A stretch of DNA of 64,000 bases, from contig JADANN010000122.1 in assembly GCA_018806985.1 (NCBI GenBank), forward strand, positions 726,501-790,500. Reading direction: 5' to 3'. Below, in pieces: positions 32,330 to 43,189 of the stretch (the first letter of the stretch is position 1; the number at the start of each line of letters is the position of its first letter). The notes below the pieces were generated by a model. It saw only the letters and a list, made by a program, of their open reading frames with translations. It searched no databases and was not told the DNA's origin. The position numbers were made by a program, and so were the translations under genes. The stretch comes from Angiostrongylus vasorum. Lineage: Eukaryota > Nematoda > Chromadorea > Rhabditida > Metastrongylidae.

Positions 32330-32745
32330 GGTCATCTTGGTGAATGTCGTTGAAGGCTAGTGCGATCCTCGCACAGGAATCGAGAACACAAGCGCTCAAA
32401 ACTCTCGAGGGCATGATATTGAGTAGAGTATAAAAAGCCCGTTATTATGATGAGATGGGCACTTTACGATTCCATGTGAATTCCATGCCCGTTGGTCTCC
32501 GCGCGACATACTCAGTGGAAGACTCATAGAAAGCGATGAGTGTGCAAAGAAGCTATTTTGTGTTCAATGTGGTTGAAATCTTGGCTTAGCGTTTTCTCTG
32601 TTTGGTTATGGAGGTGTTTGGCCGAATAGACTGCTGTCAACTTGACCTTTCCAGGCTCTGAGGAAGACGAAATCCGCCGAAACAGCTTGTTGGCGAATAA
32701 AGAATGAAATAACACCTCACGTTTGCTCAACAAGAATACAAAGAA
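32330..32745 (+). mobile_element. PLE 3' end (terminal repeat plus last codons)
   Basis: Matches 42735-43175 closely: GCGATCCTCGCACAGGAATC, CACAAGCGCTCAAAACTCTC, the GCGACATACTCAGTGGAAG block, GGTTATGGAGGTGTTTGGCC and the end GACGAAATCCGCCGAAAC. Relative to that copy it lacks about 70 bases after CTCTCGAGG, where codons for the EAFWI segment should be. Truncated and non-coding. Confidence 0.65.
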
Positions 32746-32749
32746 CAAC

Positions 32750-34620
32750 TTCATTGTTTTTTGCAAGCAAGAATACCTATTTTTCTGGAAAGGACAGAAA
32801 GTTGCCACTTACAGTTAAGGTGGTGAGTGGGCAATGGAAGAAATTCGAATTTGTCATCGCTGAGCTCTCTAATTGCTAAACTACGAATTAGTGCAAGACT
32901 TCGTTAGGTAGGCTCATCAATTCATTGAAAGGATATCGAAAAATTGCATAACTACAAATCTGCAAGCAATTGGATTTTAGTTGCTTTTTCGTGCTTGAAC
33001 ATGAAAATTGTGACCTCCTAAAAAACTTTGTGGAGTTTGCTTTGGACACGGGGCTCGAAAATTGAAATGACGATGCTTCGAAAACCTTATGTGTCCGCTT
33101 ACCAGGGAAGAACTCATTTGTCTAAAATCTAATTGCAGGATTGCTTTTGGAATGATCAGTCCTTACAATTCCTATGAGAAATCCGAGTCGTAGCAAAATT
33201 GCCCACTTGAATCATTTGTGGTAAACTTGGTCAGATTCGAGTTCGATGGTTTCTGGATGGCTAAAACCCGAGTGTCACTACATGAAGCCATAGATGATTT
33301 CTGCCATCAGCTTGCTCTTGGCCAGGGTTCCAAACAAAAATGTTAAACTCCCGCTCGGCTTGGTTGAAGCTGATAGGGAGGGTGCACTCCTACGAGGCAG
33401 TTCGATAGCCAAGGACACATCGCTCTTTTCCTACTCCTAACAGAATGGGCAGCAAACCATTGGAATATAGATTTGGTTTAAAAAGAAAAATGAGCAATTT
33501 TACGAATTTGGAACCAATACATGCCTTTTTGTCTACTGTTTCTTCTTTCTCGTCTTAACCATTTTAGATCATTGAGAGAGTTTTTTTTCTAACTTGTCGG
33601 AAAAACTGCTCTTACAATGAAGATAACACCACCCATCCAACAGCGATGGACACAATGCGTTCAAGGAGCAGAAAAAAGCATTATTGATTGATCAGCAACA
33701 GTGATCAGTACCTTAGAAACATTTTCACGCATTTGATTCCATTCACCAGCTTGGAGGTGAATGAGTGCATGCATAGTTCATACAGTGAGATGTGGCAGGC
33801 TGCGGTTGCGCCAAAGCAGTGGTTTTTACCAAAGACCGCATGTATGTTGAAAGGTAACTCTAACCCACTTCGCTGCACAGGCATTAGATGTAGTAATTGA
33901 AAGTGGTGTGATTGTAGGTGGGTTGAAATAGAAGAGTTAAAAATTGTAACAACAGGCTTAGAAGTCCGTTGAGCATCAATTGCTCGAAATTTCATCTGTT
34001 CATTTGCGTTCGTGTTTGAAATAGAACCCTTGATGTAACAAAGCGGAAAACATGCTTTCTTAGACTCTAGAAAATCAGATTTCTACTTTGGTAGAATAAG
34101 AGAATTTCAATATTGAGAGGGGGGATTCACAGATGTCTACTGGCCTCTAATTCAGTTAATAGAATTGATCGCGAACCGAGATATGTTGGTATAATGTTCA
34201 AGGCGGCCGCTATATCCACATCAAATATATTCTCCTAAATCTATTTTGGCATTGTGTTTTAAAATATATTGGGAATAGATGATTCGGAATGCAATTTCCC
34301 TTATCTGGCTTTCCTTTAGGGCCTTTCGGAATTTGTGTCTATTATTTGACCAGCACGCACCTTGAGGATTGTATTTCGTTTGCTGGGCGGTTGGCATAAA
34401 AGTTGATATGTAAGCGAAAACTTTAAACACCAATAACTCGTTACCAAGCCAACAACTCAAGTAGCCATTAGTAATCTCCACTATCTTCACCGGAGTTCAA
34501 TAGAGATATCCAGTAGTGGGCTGTCCACGAAAACTACCACACTTATATGAAAGGCTGTCATTCTTCACTGCTCTTGGAGAAAAGGTGGTTTGACTCTGTT
34601 GTGACCCAAGTTTACTAGAG
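32750..34620. other. Mostly non-coding; one possible exon
   Basis: At 33748-33857 (+) a segment reading SYSEMWQAAVAPKQWFLPKT lies between a TTCACCAG acceptor and a AAAG|GTAACT donor, but the minus strand is open as well and no partner exon is found. Minus-strand 34490-34221 is open (90 codons, no supporting sites). The rest shows nothing. Confidence 0.3.
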
Positions 34621-34625
34621 CAGCT

Positions 34626-34951
34626 TCAGAGTGGAAATGTCCTACTAGCTATAATATTTATCAGCTTGGGTAACTCAGCTGGAGAATGAACTTCCACTGT
34701 ACATTCAGTTTGACAAACATTGGAACACATTCAAACACAAAATTATGCAGAGTAGCAAATTGAATGCAAAAAAACTGCTGCCGTCACGCCACCTACTGTT
34801 TATATATTATCGTCCGATGAAATCTGAACTAACCTGCATGCCATGGTTTGATTCTGTAAGAAGTTGTTGGCGGAGTCATTTCATTCCTCGCTGCAAGAAT
34901 AGAAGCACACAGTAGAAGGCCGACCAGAGATAGAGCGCTGAAACACTTCGT
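34626..34951 (-). CDS. Small secreted peptide gene with ACG in place of ATG
   Basis: Exon 1 (34951-34834, -) encodes KCFSALSLVGLLLCASILAA, an excellent signal peptide, then a short mature part ending SYRIKPWHA. The donor is GCAG|GTTAGT. Exon 2 (34696-34626) follows a GAATGTACAG acceptor; the split codon joins as GTG and the tail reads EVHSPAELPKLINIIASRTF before TGA. Total 62 codons. The codon directly before Lys-Cys-Phe is ACG where ATG is expected. A TATATAAA box lies about 80 bases upstream. Either this copy has lost its start, the assembly has an error, the start is in an unseen upstream exon (the frame stays open upstream), or ACG is used. No cysteine pair is present in the mature peptide. 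Confidence 0.4.
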
Positions 34952-35028
34952 GAGGTCAATTTTGTTCCGAAATTGGGTTATGTTGAACGAGTTTTTCTGC
35001 TCACCAAATAGAATCTTCCAGTTTATAT

Positions 35029-35472
35029 ATGGAGATGTTATTGTTAACAAATGGACAAAATTTTCTAAAAAAAACAACTTTGGCGCTCAGAATTGGCAAC
35101 TTCACAGAGAGAGAATTACGCTGCGACACAGTAAGGAGAATACTCACTCATCAGAACTCTTGCGTAACCAGTCAATGTTTTTCGTTCACCTCGGAAAACT
35201 ACTGTATATTGCGGGAATCTTCATCAGTGAAACCACTAGTTAGAATTCATCCAAAAAACTTCGTGACCTACAGAACGAAGGAATTTTATCTTCAAGAAAA
35301 ATAACTTCTATAGATGAAGACTGAACTTCGTTTGTTTCCCAAAATATAGCTAGATTCCGATTTCAATCGATAAAGCTGACCCACAGTGCATAGTGGCAAT
35401 CGAATAGTAGGTCCCACCAGAACTTCGTCGAAGAGAATCGGAAAGCTGGTTGCCTTCCTTTCTATAAGACGG
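35029..35472. other. Open frames on both strands, unresolved
   Basis: On the plus strand a 91-codon frame (35029-35304) includes a cysteine-containing segment (NSCVTSQCFSFTSENYC). On the minus strand an exon-like 35472-35350 begins after a perfect TCAATTTCAG and runs 40 codons to TAG (SDSLRRSSGGTYYSIATM). They could be exons of different genes or neither may be real. Confidence 0.25.
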
Positions 35473-35559
35473 CTGAAATTGACATATACTCTATTGTTGT
35501 ACTTAATAGACCGTAATAGGATATTTCTCACCATGAGGCGACATTAAATATGGGACAGG

Positions 35560-35690
35560 TTCCAGCTCACGCAGGTCATTGTACACTTCAGATATGCAGC
35601 CAGTAATCTCTACAATTCATGAATACAATTCAACACATACAACGCTTACGGCGTGCTCTTTCTTTTGAATCTACAATTCTAAGGTCATCG
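35560..35690 (+). repeat. SINE-A 3' fragment, degenerate
   Basis: TCACGCAGGTCATTGTACAC, CAGATATGCAGCCAG and ACAATTCATGAATACAATTC align in order with the 3' half of SINE-A (CCGCGAGTCATTGTAAAGAC and onward). The head is lost. Confidence 0.45.
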
Positions 35691-35728
35691 TCGTTGACTA
35701 TGTTTGCTTCACCGAACTTATGTTTTAG

Positions 35729-35905
35729 ACAGTTATTCCTGGACCTATGAGGAATTTCGTCAATGTTGTGGAATCGTTCAACAAGGCTGGTAAATCACAA
35801 ATTCTTAGTAGATCATTGCTATCGTTGCAACCGGACAAGGCTTCTTCTAATGATTTTCTCTCAATGTCACTTTTCTCTTTCTATAAGGACTGCACAGTAC
35901 CCTAG
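35729..35905 (+). CDS. Terminal exon (58 codons), hypothetical protein
   Basis: An excellent acceptor (ACTTATGTTTTAG) opens a phase-0 frame to TAG at 35903. It begins TVIPGPMRNFVNVVESFNKA and later reads SRSLLSLQPDKASSNDF, ending FYKDCTVP. Codon use and composition look genuinely translated, and the same stretch matches no repeat in the window. An internal ATG at 35747 could also start a short ORF directly after trans-splicing. I found no matching upstream exon, because a SINE-A fragment lies directly before. Function unknown. Confidence 0.4.
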   Translation, partial: TVIPGPMRNFVNVVESFNKAGKSQILSRSLLSLQPDKASSNDFLSMSLFSFYKDCTVP

Positions 35906-36246
35906 ATCCCAGCGATATCAGAAGTGGGTTTTTTGTTCCGCATGTTTTCATTTGCTTCTTTAATTTCGCACATCTTTTCTGTCTTTTTCTTGGAGTTTGG
36001 TGGTATTCTGGTATTTCTGCAGATTTTCCGAAGTTAAAGTTTGCACCGTTGCCGTATTTGACGAAAATTTTACATCAGTTGCGCACTTGTTGATTTTGAA
36101 TAAACACCATTTAAACAGAGGACTTAAAGGATTGGGAACATGAAAGAATTTTAGAGTTATTGCTAGTTATAGAAGTGGTGGTGTTTTACAGCCTATATTG
36201 AGTCCATTTCACTATGTTTAATACCAATCCATGCCATGCAATAAAG

Positions 36247-36540
36247 AGGGCAAGTGTGGCGCAATGGTTGGGGGGCGCCTACAATTCACATTGGATCAAT
36301 CTCAGCTCCCCAGGCTCACCAAGCCCTCCATCCCTCCCGGAGTCGCCAAATTGGTACCACACTAGACTTGGACTTGTCTAGGGAGGATAGCAACACTGAC
36401 TCGATGCATTGGTTGGCCACCGCGAATCATTGTAAAGGCCGGATATGCATAAATCACCTCCAAAGATGCTTAATGAAGTCGAATGCATGTCGCATTCCCC
36501 CGGGGATTGATCAACGGCGAGAGCTTCGCCCTTATTTTGA
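36247..36540 (+). repeat. SINE-A copy
   Basis: Box A-like GTGGCGCAATGG, a diverged box B region (TTGGATCAATCTC), then GGTACCACAC with a short local duplication (ACTAGACTTGGACTTGTCT), and the 3' blocks AAGTCGAATGCATGTCGCA and GATTGATCAACGGCG. Confidence 0.7.
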
Positions 36541-36644
36541 TACCACGGACTCTATCACGTGGGTATACAACTAGCAAATGTGGGAAGGTATACAGTGTTT
36601 GCACGCATGCGTTGTGTATTTGTCGTCAAGAAATATTATTTCAG

Positions 36645-36816
36645 TGGTCATACAGGTGTGTCAGAATGGTGCGAAAGCGCATCTATCCCAAACCCTAAAA
36701 TTTACGTACGATATCCAACAAGCATAAGCCCGTTACCATTGGGAGTTACCATGGATGGTCTTGGACATCGTGATAAACTCATGCAGCATCAGTTTGTTCC
36801 CATTATGACTTTCTAA
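36645..36816 (+). CDS. Terminal exon (56 codons), hypothetical protein
   Basis: A perfect acceptor (AAATATTATTTCAG) precedes a frame that is open to TAA at 36814. It reads GHTGVSEWCESASIPNPKIY, then RYPTSISPLPLGVTMDGLG and a short tail. The exon begins with one base of a split codon. The frame also continues upstream of the acceptor to 36559, so an unspliced reading is possible. Proline- and aromatic-rich without a clear domain. A convergent minus-strand exon ends at 36855, only 39 bases away. Confidence 0.4.
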
Positions 36817-36854
36817 TCGGTTTAATCTTGGCCTTAAAATTTGTAATTATGAGG

Positions 36855-37080
36855 TCAAAGAATGTGTGGTCTTCTTTGTAGAACTTCTCCAAGTCCATCT
36901 AGAACTTTTTCCACTTCGTCATCGTCAAAGCTCGAAGTCTGTGCACAGAAGAGGAAGATACAATCACGACATGAAGGGAAAACGGACGTGGCTTTGGTTA
37001 AACTAGAACTTGCGCATCATTTTCTCCACTCCTTGTGCAGTAATTACTCTAGCCAGACATTCGGAATTCTGTCCCTTATC
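36855..37080 (-). CDS. Minus-strand gene end, two exon-like segments
   Basis: The exon 36938-36855 follows a strong acceptor (CTTCTGTGCACAG) and reads SSFDDDEVEKVLDGLGEVLQ, ending PHIL and TGA: acidic, helical and very protein-like. Upstream, 37080-37003 follows a TTGAATTTTACAG acceptor and reads GQNSECLARVITAQGVEKMM before its own TAG. The two cannot be spliced together with consensus sites unless the TAG is skipped by a weak donor, so the pair may be alternative ends or a decayed gene. No family recognised. Confidence 0.35.
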
Positions 37081-37289
37081 CTGTAAAATTCAAGTTAGTT
37101 GCGGGCAATGCTGTCGCCCTTCCCATCTCCGCGGCTATCGTCAAAAGAATTCTCCTTTTCTACTTATTATTTTTTCTCACAGCTTCAGCGGTTGTTTATA
37201 GTTTGTGAACATCCACAATTTATTCGATAAAGAAAATTTCCAAAGAAAGCCTAAATGTTTGTTGATAGCTTTACAATTCTCTCCTATAA

Positions 37290-38760
37290 TTTAATGTTCT
37301 CTTCCTGGGTGGATACGGTGATGCTAACAAAAGCTTTATTCAATACTGGTCGATAATTCGGCAGTTTCGCTTTCCTCAAAGTCTGGAAAGGTCAACGTGA
37401 CAAGCGATATTCTCAGCCAAACATTTTTATTACCTTGGCAAAAAAAGCTCAAAACCTCAACCGGAATTGGAACAGCTTCTTTAAACACCTACGGATTTTG
37501 CAAGTGTTCCATTTATTGAAGCAGATCATCGGCACACGTTCTTAAACGGTGACAAATATGCCTGTTCGAGGTAAAGAAATCAACCTATAATCACAATGGC
37601 GCTGAGATATTCAATGGGTGATTGCTGATACCACTTATAAAACATGGCTGAGAGAAAAGCGAAGCGAAGGAACTGCAGGGCATAGTAGTGAACACTCAGC
37701 CCCTGGAAACGATAGTAGCGTGTTCGATACCCACCGCAGAAATCTGCGGTCCAGAGCTTTGCAAGTATCTGAGCATCATTGTGAGTATATTTCACATCAC
37801 ACCCTGCCATGAAAAAAAGAATAAGCTGTAAATAAAAGGTGACAATACTGAGCCTGTAATACTGTGCGACGAAATGCATGACTCTAGGCCATTCCTCCTT
37901 GTGCTTCATCGTTATATTTTTGGGATTTATCCAAAATTCCTGGAGGATTTTATTCGCTGAATTTTTGAATGTTCTTCAAAGTCTTCCCCGTAATATGTCT
38001 GCGTCCTGTGCACGTCTACTAGACTACTTTGTCCAAGTTTATGTTTTCCTTCTAGTTGTCCTTGTTCACGGACACTGAATGCTCTTCCTGTATCGCCAAT
38101 GTGTTCGTTCCCATATGCTTTACAAGGAATCAGGCAAATTGTACCTGAATTTATGCAATCTCCTACTTAACTGTTGAGACAAGTGATGCAATTTTATATT
38201 ATTCACCGATGATCATGCGAGAGGATACGAACTAGTTGAAGGGTGTTCGGTAGTGTTCCAATCAATGCTACCGACTTCTCCAGACTGGCCCTTCTTAAGC
38301 ATCGCTTTATAACAGTACTTACTCCCTTGGTGATACAGCGCAAGTTAAACGGAACCCATTTATGGTTGTTCCGAAACATGTTTCTCACAACCACCATTTT
38401 TGTGTGAAGAGTGAGAGGATAGGTAATGAGCCAGTATGTTGTTGTTCTTTGGTTTTCGGTACCGTTTATTAATGCCGCTTTTCAACAGGTTATTGTGAAC
38501 GTTCGTAAAGGTGAGTCAGTCTTTATACGTTTCTATCGGGCAAAATTTACGTACTCTGACTGTTGTTTTAGCAATTGAAAACATTTGTCCATCTTCTTTT
38601 TGCCCAGCAGATGACAAAACAGTCGTCGATATACCTACAGTACAGGATCGCTTGGAGAATGAGTACGGAGGCTTTAACTTTAGACATGACAACTACGATG
38701 CTTGGTGCAAGCGGTAACGTCTAGGGGACTCCATCACCCACGCTCCAGGAATATTTGGGT
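37290..38760 (-). mobile_element. Penelope-like element, degraded, interrupted by SINE-B
   Basis: Minus strand, high to low coordinate: remnants of the polymerase G-S-P-L block (about 38740), then LYCRYIDDCFVICWAKRR with the catalytic YIDD (about 38620), a LKQQSEYVNFAR segment, FTNVHNNLLKSG, RYRKPKNNNILAHYLSSH, the CLRRASLEKSVALIG linker (38310), a damaged GIY-YIG domain (NEHIGDTGRAFSV, about 38080) and the GEDFEEHSKIQ tail. The terminal repeat follows at 37290-37480 (GCGAAACTGCCGAAT, AAAGCTTTTGTTAGCATC). The insertion of a SINE-B copy at 37585-37860 separates coding part from terminal repeat. Frameshifts and stops make it inactive. The order matches the copy at 41500-43180. Confidence 0.75.
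37585..37860 (+). repeat. SINE-B copy inside the PLE
   Basis: Plus-strand head with CATAGTAGTGAACACTC and box B-like GTGTTCGATACCC, then the family tail TTTGCAAGTATCTGAGCATC. The first 25 bases (TATAATCACAATGGCGCTGA) are the inverse of the tail, so this copy too has a foldback start. Confidence 0.6.
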
Positions 38761-38764
38761 GTTT

Positions 38765-39437
38765 GTAAGATGGGGCGGAATGTGTTTCAGGAATTGGATG
38801 CTAACTAGGTTCTTAAGTTAAGCTATTCTATCCGTAGGTCTGTATATACAGCTGGTAATTGGCTAAATCTTGAAATTTAAAGGGTCGTTAAACACAAGAT
38901 CATCAGTGGAAACCAGTTGATGTGTTTTAGAAAGTGCTAGAAGGATTAGATTAGTAATTCAAGATTAAATGAGGAAACAACTGCCGGTCTTAATCCAGCC
39001 ACGCTTGTAAGTTTGACCTATTCCGTGTTCAGTTTTCGATATTGGTTTTGATCTGCTTCTCTCCATTACTGGCTCCATCAGATCTCTGATCACGAGCTGA
39101 GTATTCCCATCTCTCGCCGTGCTTGAAGAAATCCCAGCCATTGATGACCAACGTAAATCAAGGAAAAGAGTTAAAGATGTGCTGGGGTTGCTCTTGAAGC
39201 CAAATCGTCGCTCCACTTTTAAATGTGTGCCGCTGACGCCGTAAAACTAGAAGCGTTTACAGAGCCAACTGAAGAAGTTGTCACCGATCCATAAATCCTT
39301 CAGGGTTTTTTATCGGAAATAGCTAAAAAAAAATTTCGGAGTTAAAAAAATTTTATAGTGGAAGATATTAATAAAGATGGAATCGTCGCTCTCATTTTGA
39401 CTTTAGTCTGCTATCTCATATACAATAACTGTTGAGG
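38765..39437. other. No supportable gene
   Basis: A minus-strand frame (39216-38965, 83 codons, with RDGNTQLVIRDLMEPVMERS) is open and reads like protein, but lacks splice or start support. It may be an exon of an unknown gene or more decayed PLE polymerase. Confidence 0.3.
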
Positions 39438-39719
39438 ATGAGGGAAAACTGCCGCAGAGCATCAGAGTTTGACGCGATCCAAATGAAAGTCGACAACTTC
39501 CTTGTGAACGAAAAAATGTCATCTCTTTCTCCCAAGAGAACAAACGTAAGTACCTCATGGGGAATACCCTCTATCCCAATCATTCCACACATTGGCACCT
39601 TTCTCCCACTAACTATAAGATGCTCTTCAGTGTTTTTTTCATGTACCTGTTTCTAACAGGCCGAGAACACCTATATAATTGTTTTCCACAATAGTACCTC
39701 TACACTTTCAAGCATCTGA
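39438..39719 (+). CDS. Candidate two-exon 55-residue protein
   Basis: Exon 1 39438-39545 (36 codons from ATG) ends at a perfect GTAAGT donor. Exon 2 39660-39719 follows a TTTCTAACAG acceptor and ends in TGA. Both are phase 0. The protein is charged (RENCRRASEFDAIQMKVDNF) with a serine-rich end and no signal peptide. The start could be further upstream. The minus strand is also open over exon 1, which keeps confidence low. Confidence 0.35.
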
Positions 39720-39969
39720 TAAAGAAAAAATTCGGTAGTATCTGACCAGCTCATACAATATGTAGACGTCACCATTTGTATGTGAAACCACTAAGCATTA
39801 ATACTTCTTCCATATACTAACTGTTTCACTCATCTTCTCCCTTTTTGTCACTTGTTACGCAAGGTTCTGTGGGATTGCAGTAGTATGACCTTACATTGGG
39901 AGGCCAAACTTGTGCTGAATAGGAATCTATTATAAATGAGAACTGAAAATGTCAGCTGCTCAACAATAA

Positions 39970-40195
39970 TGAAGAATATAACTTCAATGATGCTGGGGCA
40001 TTTGCAAAACTCCGGACCGCAGGTGTCTGCGGTGGAGAACGAATGCGCTATTGTCCTTTCCAGGGAGTAATGCATTCACCACCACACCATGCAGGTCCTT
40101 CGCTTCTCCTGTCCCTCGGCTAGTTCTATCGATCAGTGCCATCAGGAATCATCCGTCAGCAATATTGATCCGAGGACCCCAAACGAAGTTATATT
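39970..40195 (-). repeat. SINE-B copy
   Basis: On the minus strand the head reads CATGGTGTGGTGGTGAATGC with a box B-like region AATAGCGCATTCGTTCTCC, then TTTTGCAAATGCCCCAGC in the tail. The pre-head block (TGATGGCACTGATCGATAGA) and an incomplete CCGTCAGC palindrome lie at 40120-40170. Confidence 0.65.
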
Positions 40196-40199
40196 TCTC

Positions 40200-40828
40200 A
40201 ACATACTCTGCCATTAAAAAGAATAGGCAGTAAATAATAAGTTAAAAATGATGAAGAATGTTGCACAGGCCATTGCCTTAACTTGAATTACAGTTATTGA
40301 GAAGAAAGTGTCACTTGCTTAAAAAGATAATGAGAGATCCTCCACGACTATGAGGGATGGCAAAAGGAGAACAGAAAAAACAGCGAAAACAAGCAGTGGC
40401 GTTCACATAAAAAAGGAGGTCTAAGCAATAGTAGTAAATACTCTAACCTGCCTATTGTCAGTGATCTAGAAGTTGTTTACTTGAGACACCCTCATCAGGA
40501 ATGGCTGACCAATGAAGTGCAGCCCAGCAGAGTAAGCAATTTCGAAAAGTATATTTGCCAAACATCATGATTACAAGAGAGCAAAACTCACTGAAGTATC
40601 GTGAAAGCTAGGAGTCCTAAATTTAATAGATTTTACATAGGCCTTTCGTTCAGTCATGATCTGAGCAGTCATATAAGCTCTCAGCAGCCATGGCTTCTTT
40701 CATCACGACGCACAATCTTTCACGAGCTATACAACAAGTTGATTTCAAAAATTACCCTGTCCTACTACAGGTTATTATGGACGTGAACAGAGAAATGGCT
40801 TTGAAGAAACGGTATCAATTCGCATGAA
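40200..40828. other. No feature recognised
   Basis: Only short frames; no known repeat blocks. Confidence 0.4.
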
Positions 40829-40829
40829 T

Positions 40830-41040
40830 TGTTTTCAGCCTCTCTTGAAAACGTAGCACGGAAATTGCAATGGGACATCGTAAGAGTGAAAGTCTATTGA
40901 CGAAAGCAGTACATTGTCTCCTTTTGCACATGTACTGTGATGCGGTCTCCACCAAGAATTATCCAATCGCAACGAATATTAGCAGATTTGGGAATCGTTT
41001 GAGAGAAAATTGTACCACTTCGCAGTTGCAATAAAGCTGT
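40830..41040 (+). mobile_element. RTE-A fragment
   Basis: The plus strand reads FSASLENVARKLQWDIVRVK, equivalent to the segment just after GDTISPK and before the F-A-D-D box in RTE-A (compare 18410-18500), followed by a degraded continuation (AAGAATTATCCAATCGCAAC). No other part of the element is present. Confidence 0.5.
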
Positions 41041-41044
41041 TCAG

Positions 41045-41499
41045 TCTCACCACCGATTTCATTTCGTCCTCAAGAAAATTAGGGAGCTTAGTGATGCGAT
41101 CTCGTGGAAGAGCTACTCACTGCCGCTTTTCAGCAAACGAGTAGGCTTGATTGCGACGAAAACAGGACGTTTGCCAATCTTTTTCTTTTTTTTGACTACC
41201 ACTTAACTCTTCTGAGTTCTAGCTCACTAAAATCAAACGCATTCTTTTCTGAGTTTGTCTACTCACTCCCTTACTGGGTAATAGTCTTTCGAAAGCGCTT
41301 CTCATTGTTTCAACTGACTTTCTCCAGGCTAATATGGCACAGGTAACGCTCGGATATTTCTGCGTCGGTATTTTACCCAAATTCTTCCTCACCGAAGACC
41401 ATTTCTTAACCATAAACCTTGCTTTGCTTAACGATAAAAGGACAAAGAATAATGCCCACGTCCGACTTTCTATTAAACTCGGCATTGATCAAGTAAATC
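41045..41499. other. No supportable gene
   Basis: Open frames on both strands (41104-41346 +, 41334-41552 +, 41485-41219 -) overlap. One minus-strand frame may be host coding sequence, but no splice sites support it. Confidence 0.3.
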
Positions 41500-43180
41500 T
41501 TCGTATTCTTGTTGAGCAAGCACGAGGTGTTATTTTTATTCTTTATTCATGAACAAGCTGACCTTTAGGCGGATTTCGCCTTCCCCAGAGCTTGGGAAGC
41601 TCAAGTTGACACCAATCTATTCGTCCAAACACCTCTATAACCAAACAGAAAAAAACGCTAAACCAAGATTCCAATCATATTGAACACAGAAAAGCTTCTT
41701 TGCACACTCACCGCTCTCTATGAGTCTTCCACTGAGTATGTCGCGTGGAGACCAACCGCACAGAATTCACATGGAAGCGTAATGTGCCCCTGGCATCGGA
41801 ATAATAGGCTTATACACTGCCCAACATCACGCCTGATAATGAGGCATTCTTCCCTGCGGTCTATTTTCAGATTTCTGGAATTAATCCAGAACGCCTCGAG
41901 AGTTTTGCGCTACTCTACTGTAGATATATAGACGACTGTTTTGTCTTTTGCTCAACACAAGAGGAAATGGACAAATGTTTCGAGTTGTTGAACGAACAGT
42001 CAGAGTGTATCAAGTTTACCCGAGAGAAACAGAAAGAAAACTGGCTTCCATTCCTGAACGTCCAAATTAACCTGTCAGAAAATGGCTACATTACAATGTG
42101 GTACCGAAAGCCAAGTAGAGAAAACATCTTGGTTCATTACCTCTCCTCTCACCCGTCTCACACGAAAAGGGCGCTTGTAAGAAACATGTTTTGAACAGTA
42201 ACCAACGTATGCACGGGAAGAAAACACAGAGAGGAATCCCGCAACTTGGCAAGGCAAATAGCCATTTCGAATGGTTACGAAAATGCAGCTCGGGATAGGT
42301 GTAGGGGAAATCCTAGGCCCCCAAACGACAACTCTAGCGATAGAAAGGTCCTGTTTATCCTACCCTTCATCTCAAATGATGTAAGTGCAGCTATAAAACG
42401 CTGCTTAAGAAGGGCGGGTCTTGAGGATTCGGTAAAAGTAGTTGAAATACCACCGAGTACTCTTAGGCGCCAGCTAGTTCGTAACCGCCTGTATGACCGT
42501 CTATGTGCAACGCAAAATTGCATAATTTGCCCTAACGGTAGAGACGGTGAATGCACGAGCTCGGGTATAGTTTATCTGATCTCCTGTAAGGCGTGCGGAG
42601 ACGAATACATTGGCGAAACGGGCAGACCCCTCTGTGTCCGCATAAAAAGAACACCTAGTCGGCAAACGTAAACCAAATACCCCACTAGGCACGCATAGGA
42701 CCCAGAGACATAACGCGGAGGACTTTGAAGTACAGGTCACGATCCTCGCACGGGAATCGCGAACACAAGCTCGCAAAACTCTCGAGGCGTTCTGGATCAA
42801 TTCCAGAAATCCGAAAATGAACCGCAGGGAAAGAATGCCTCATTATCACTCGTGATATTGGGCAGTATATAAGGCTGTTATTTGGTAGGAGGGGCATATT
42901 ACGCTTCCATGTGAATTCTGTGCGGTTAGTCTCCACGCGACATACTCAGTGGAAGCCTCAAAGAAAGCGGTGAGTGTGCAAAGCTGTGTTCAATGTGACT
43001 GAAATCTTGGTTTAGCGCTTTCTGTGTTTGGTTATGGAGGTGTTTGGCCGAATAGCTTGCTGTCAACGTGAGCTTTTCAGGGTCTGAGAAAGGCGAAATC
43101 CGCCGAAATGTCAGCTTGTTCGTGAATAAAGAATAGAAATAACACCTCGTGTTTGCCCAACAAGAATACGAAAAAAAAAG
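41500..43180 (+). mobile_element. Penelope-like element with GIY-YIG domain, flanked by inverted ends
   Basis: Coding starts abruptly at about 41905 with LLYCRYIDDCFVFCSTQEEM (the YIDD is the polymerase catalytic motif). It continues with NWLPFLNVQINLSENGYIT, MWYRKPSRENILVHYLSSHP, then a linker (SAAIKRCLRRAGLEDSVKV), a cysteine-rich part (TQNCIICPNGRDGEC) and the GIY-YIG core SSGIVYLISCKACGDEYIGE, ending with ARKTLEAFW and NPKMNRRE. One frameshift lies near 42195 and another near 42660. The 3' terminal repeat is 42735-43175; its reverse complement forms 41500-41905. The polymerase is therefore truncated just before YIDD and fused to an inverted end. GIY-YIG PLEs insert by target-primed reverse transcription; this copy is inactive. 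Confidence 0.85.
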
Positions 43181-43189
43181 AATAATGCA

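Noticed and set aside
35503..35616. Minus-strand exon-like text (SEVYNDLRELEPVPYLMSPH)
   Set aside because: The region aligns with the 3' half of SINE-A on the plus strand, so the open frame is a by-product of a GC-richer repeat.
38426..38717. Two-exon plus-strand gene with signal-like start, GTGAGT donor and TTTTAG acceptor (76 codons)
   Set aside because: Its whole length is antisense to the PLE polymerase on the minus strand, where YIDD and the YRKP block read clearly. The splice-like signals are coincidental.
41680..41931. 83-codon plus-strand ORF across the left PLE end
   Set aside because: It lies in the inverted terminal repeat and is not in frame with the polymerase text that begins near 41905.
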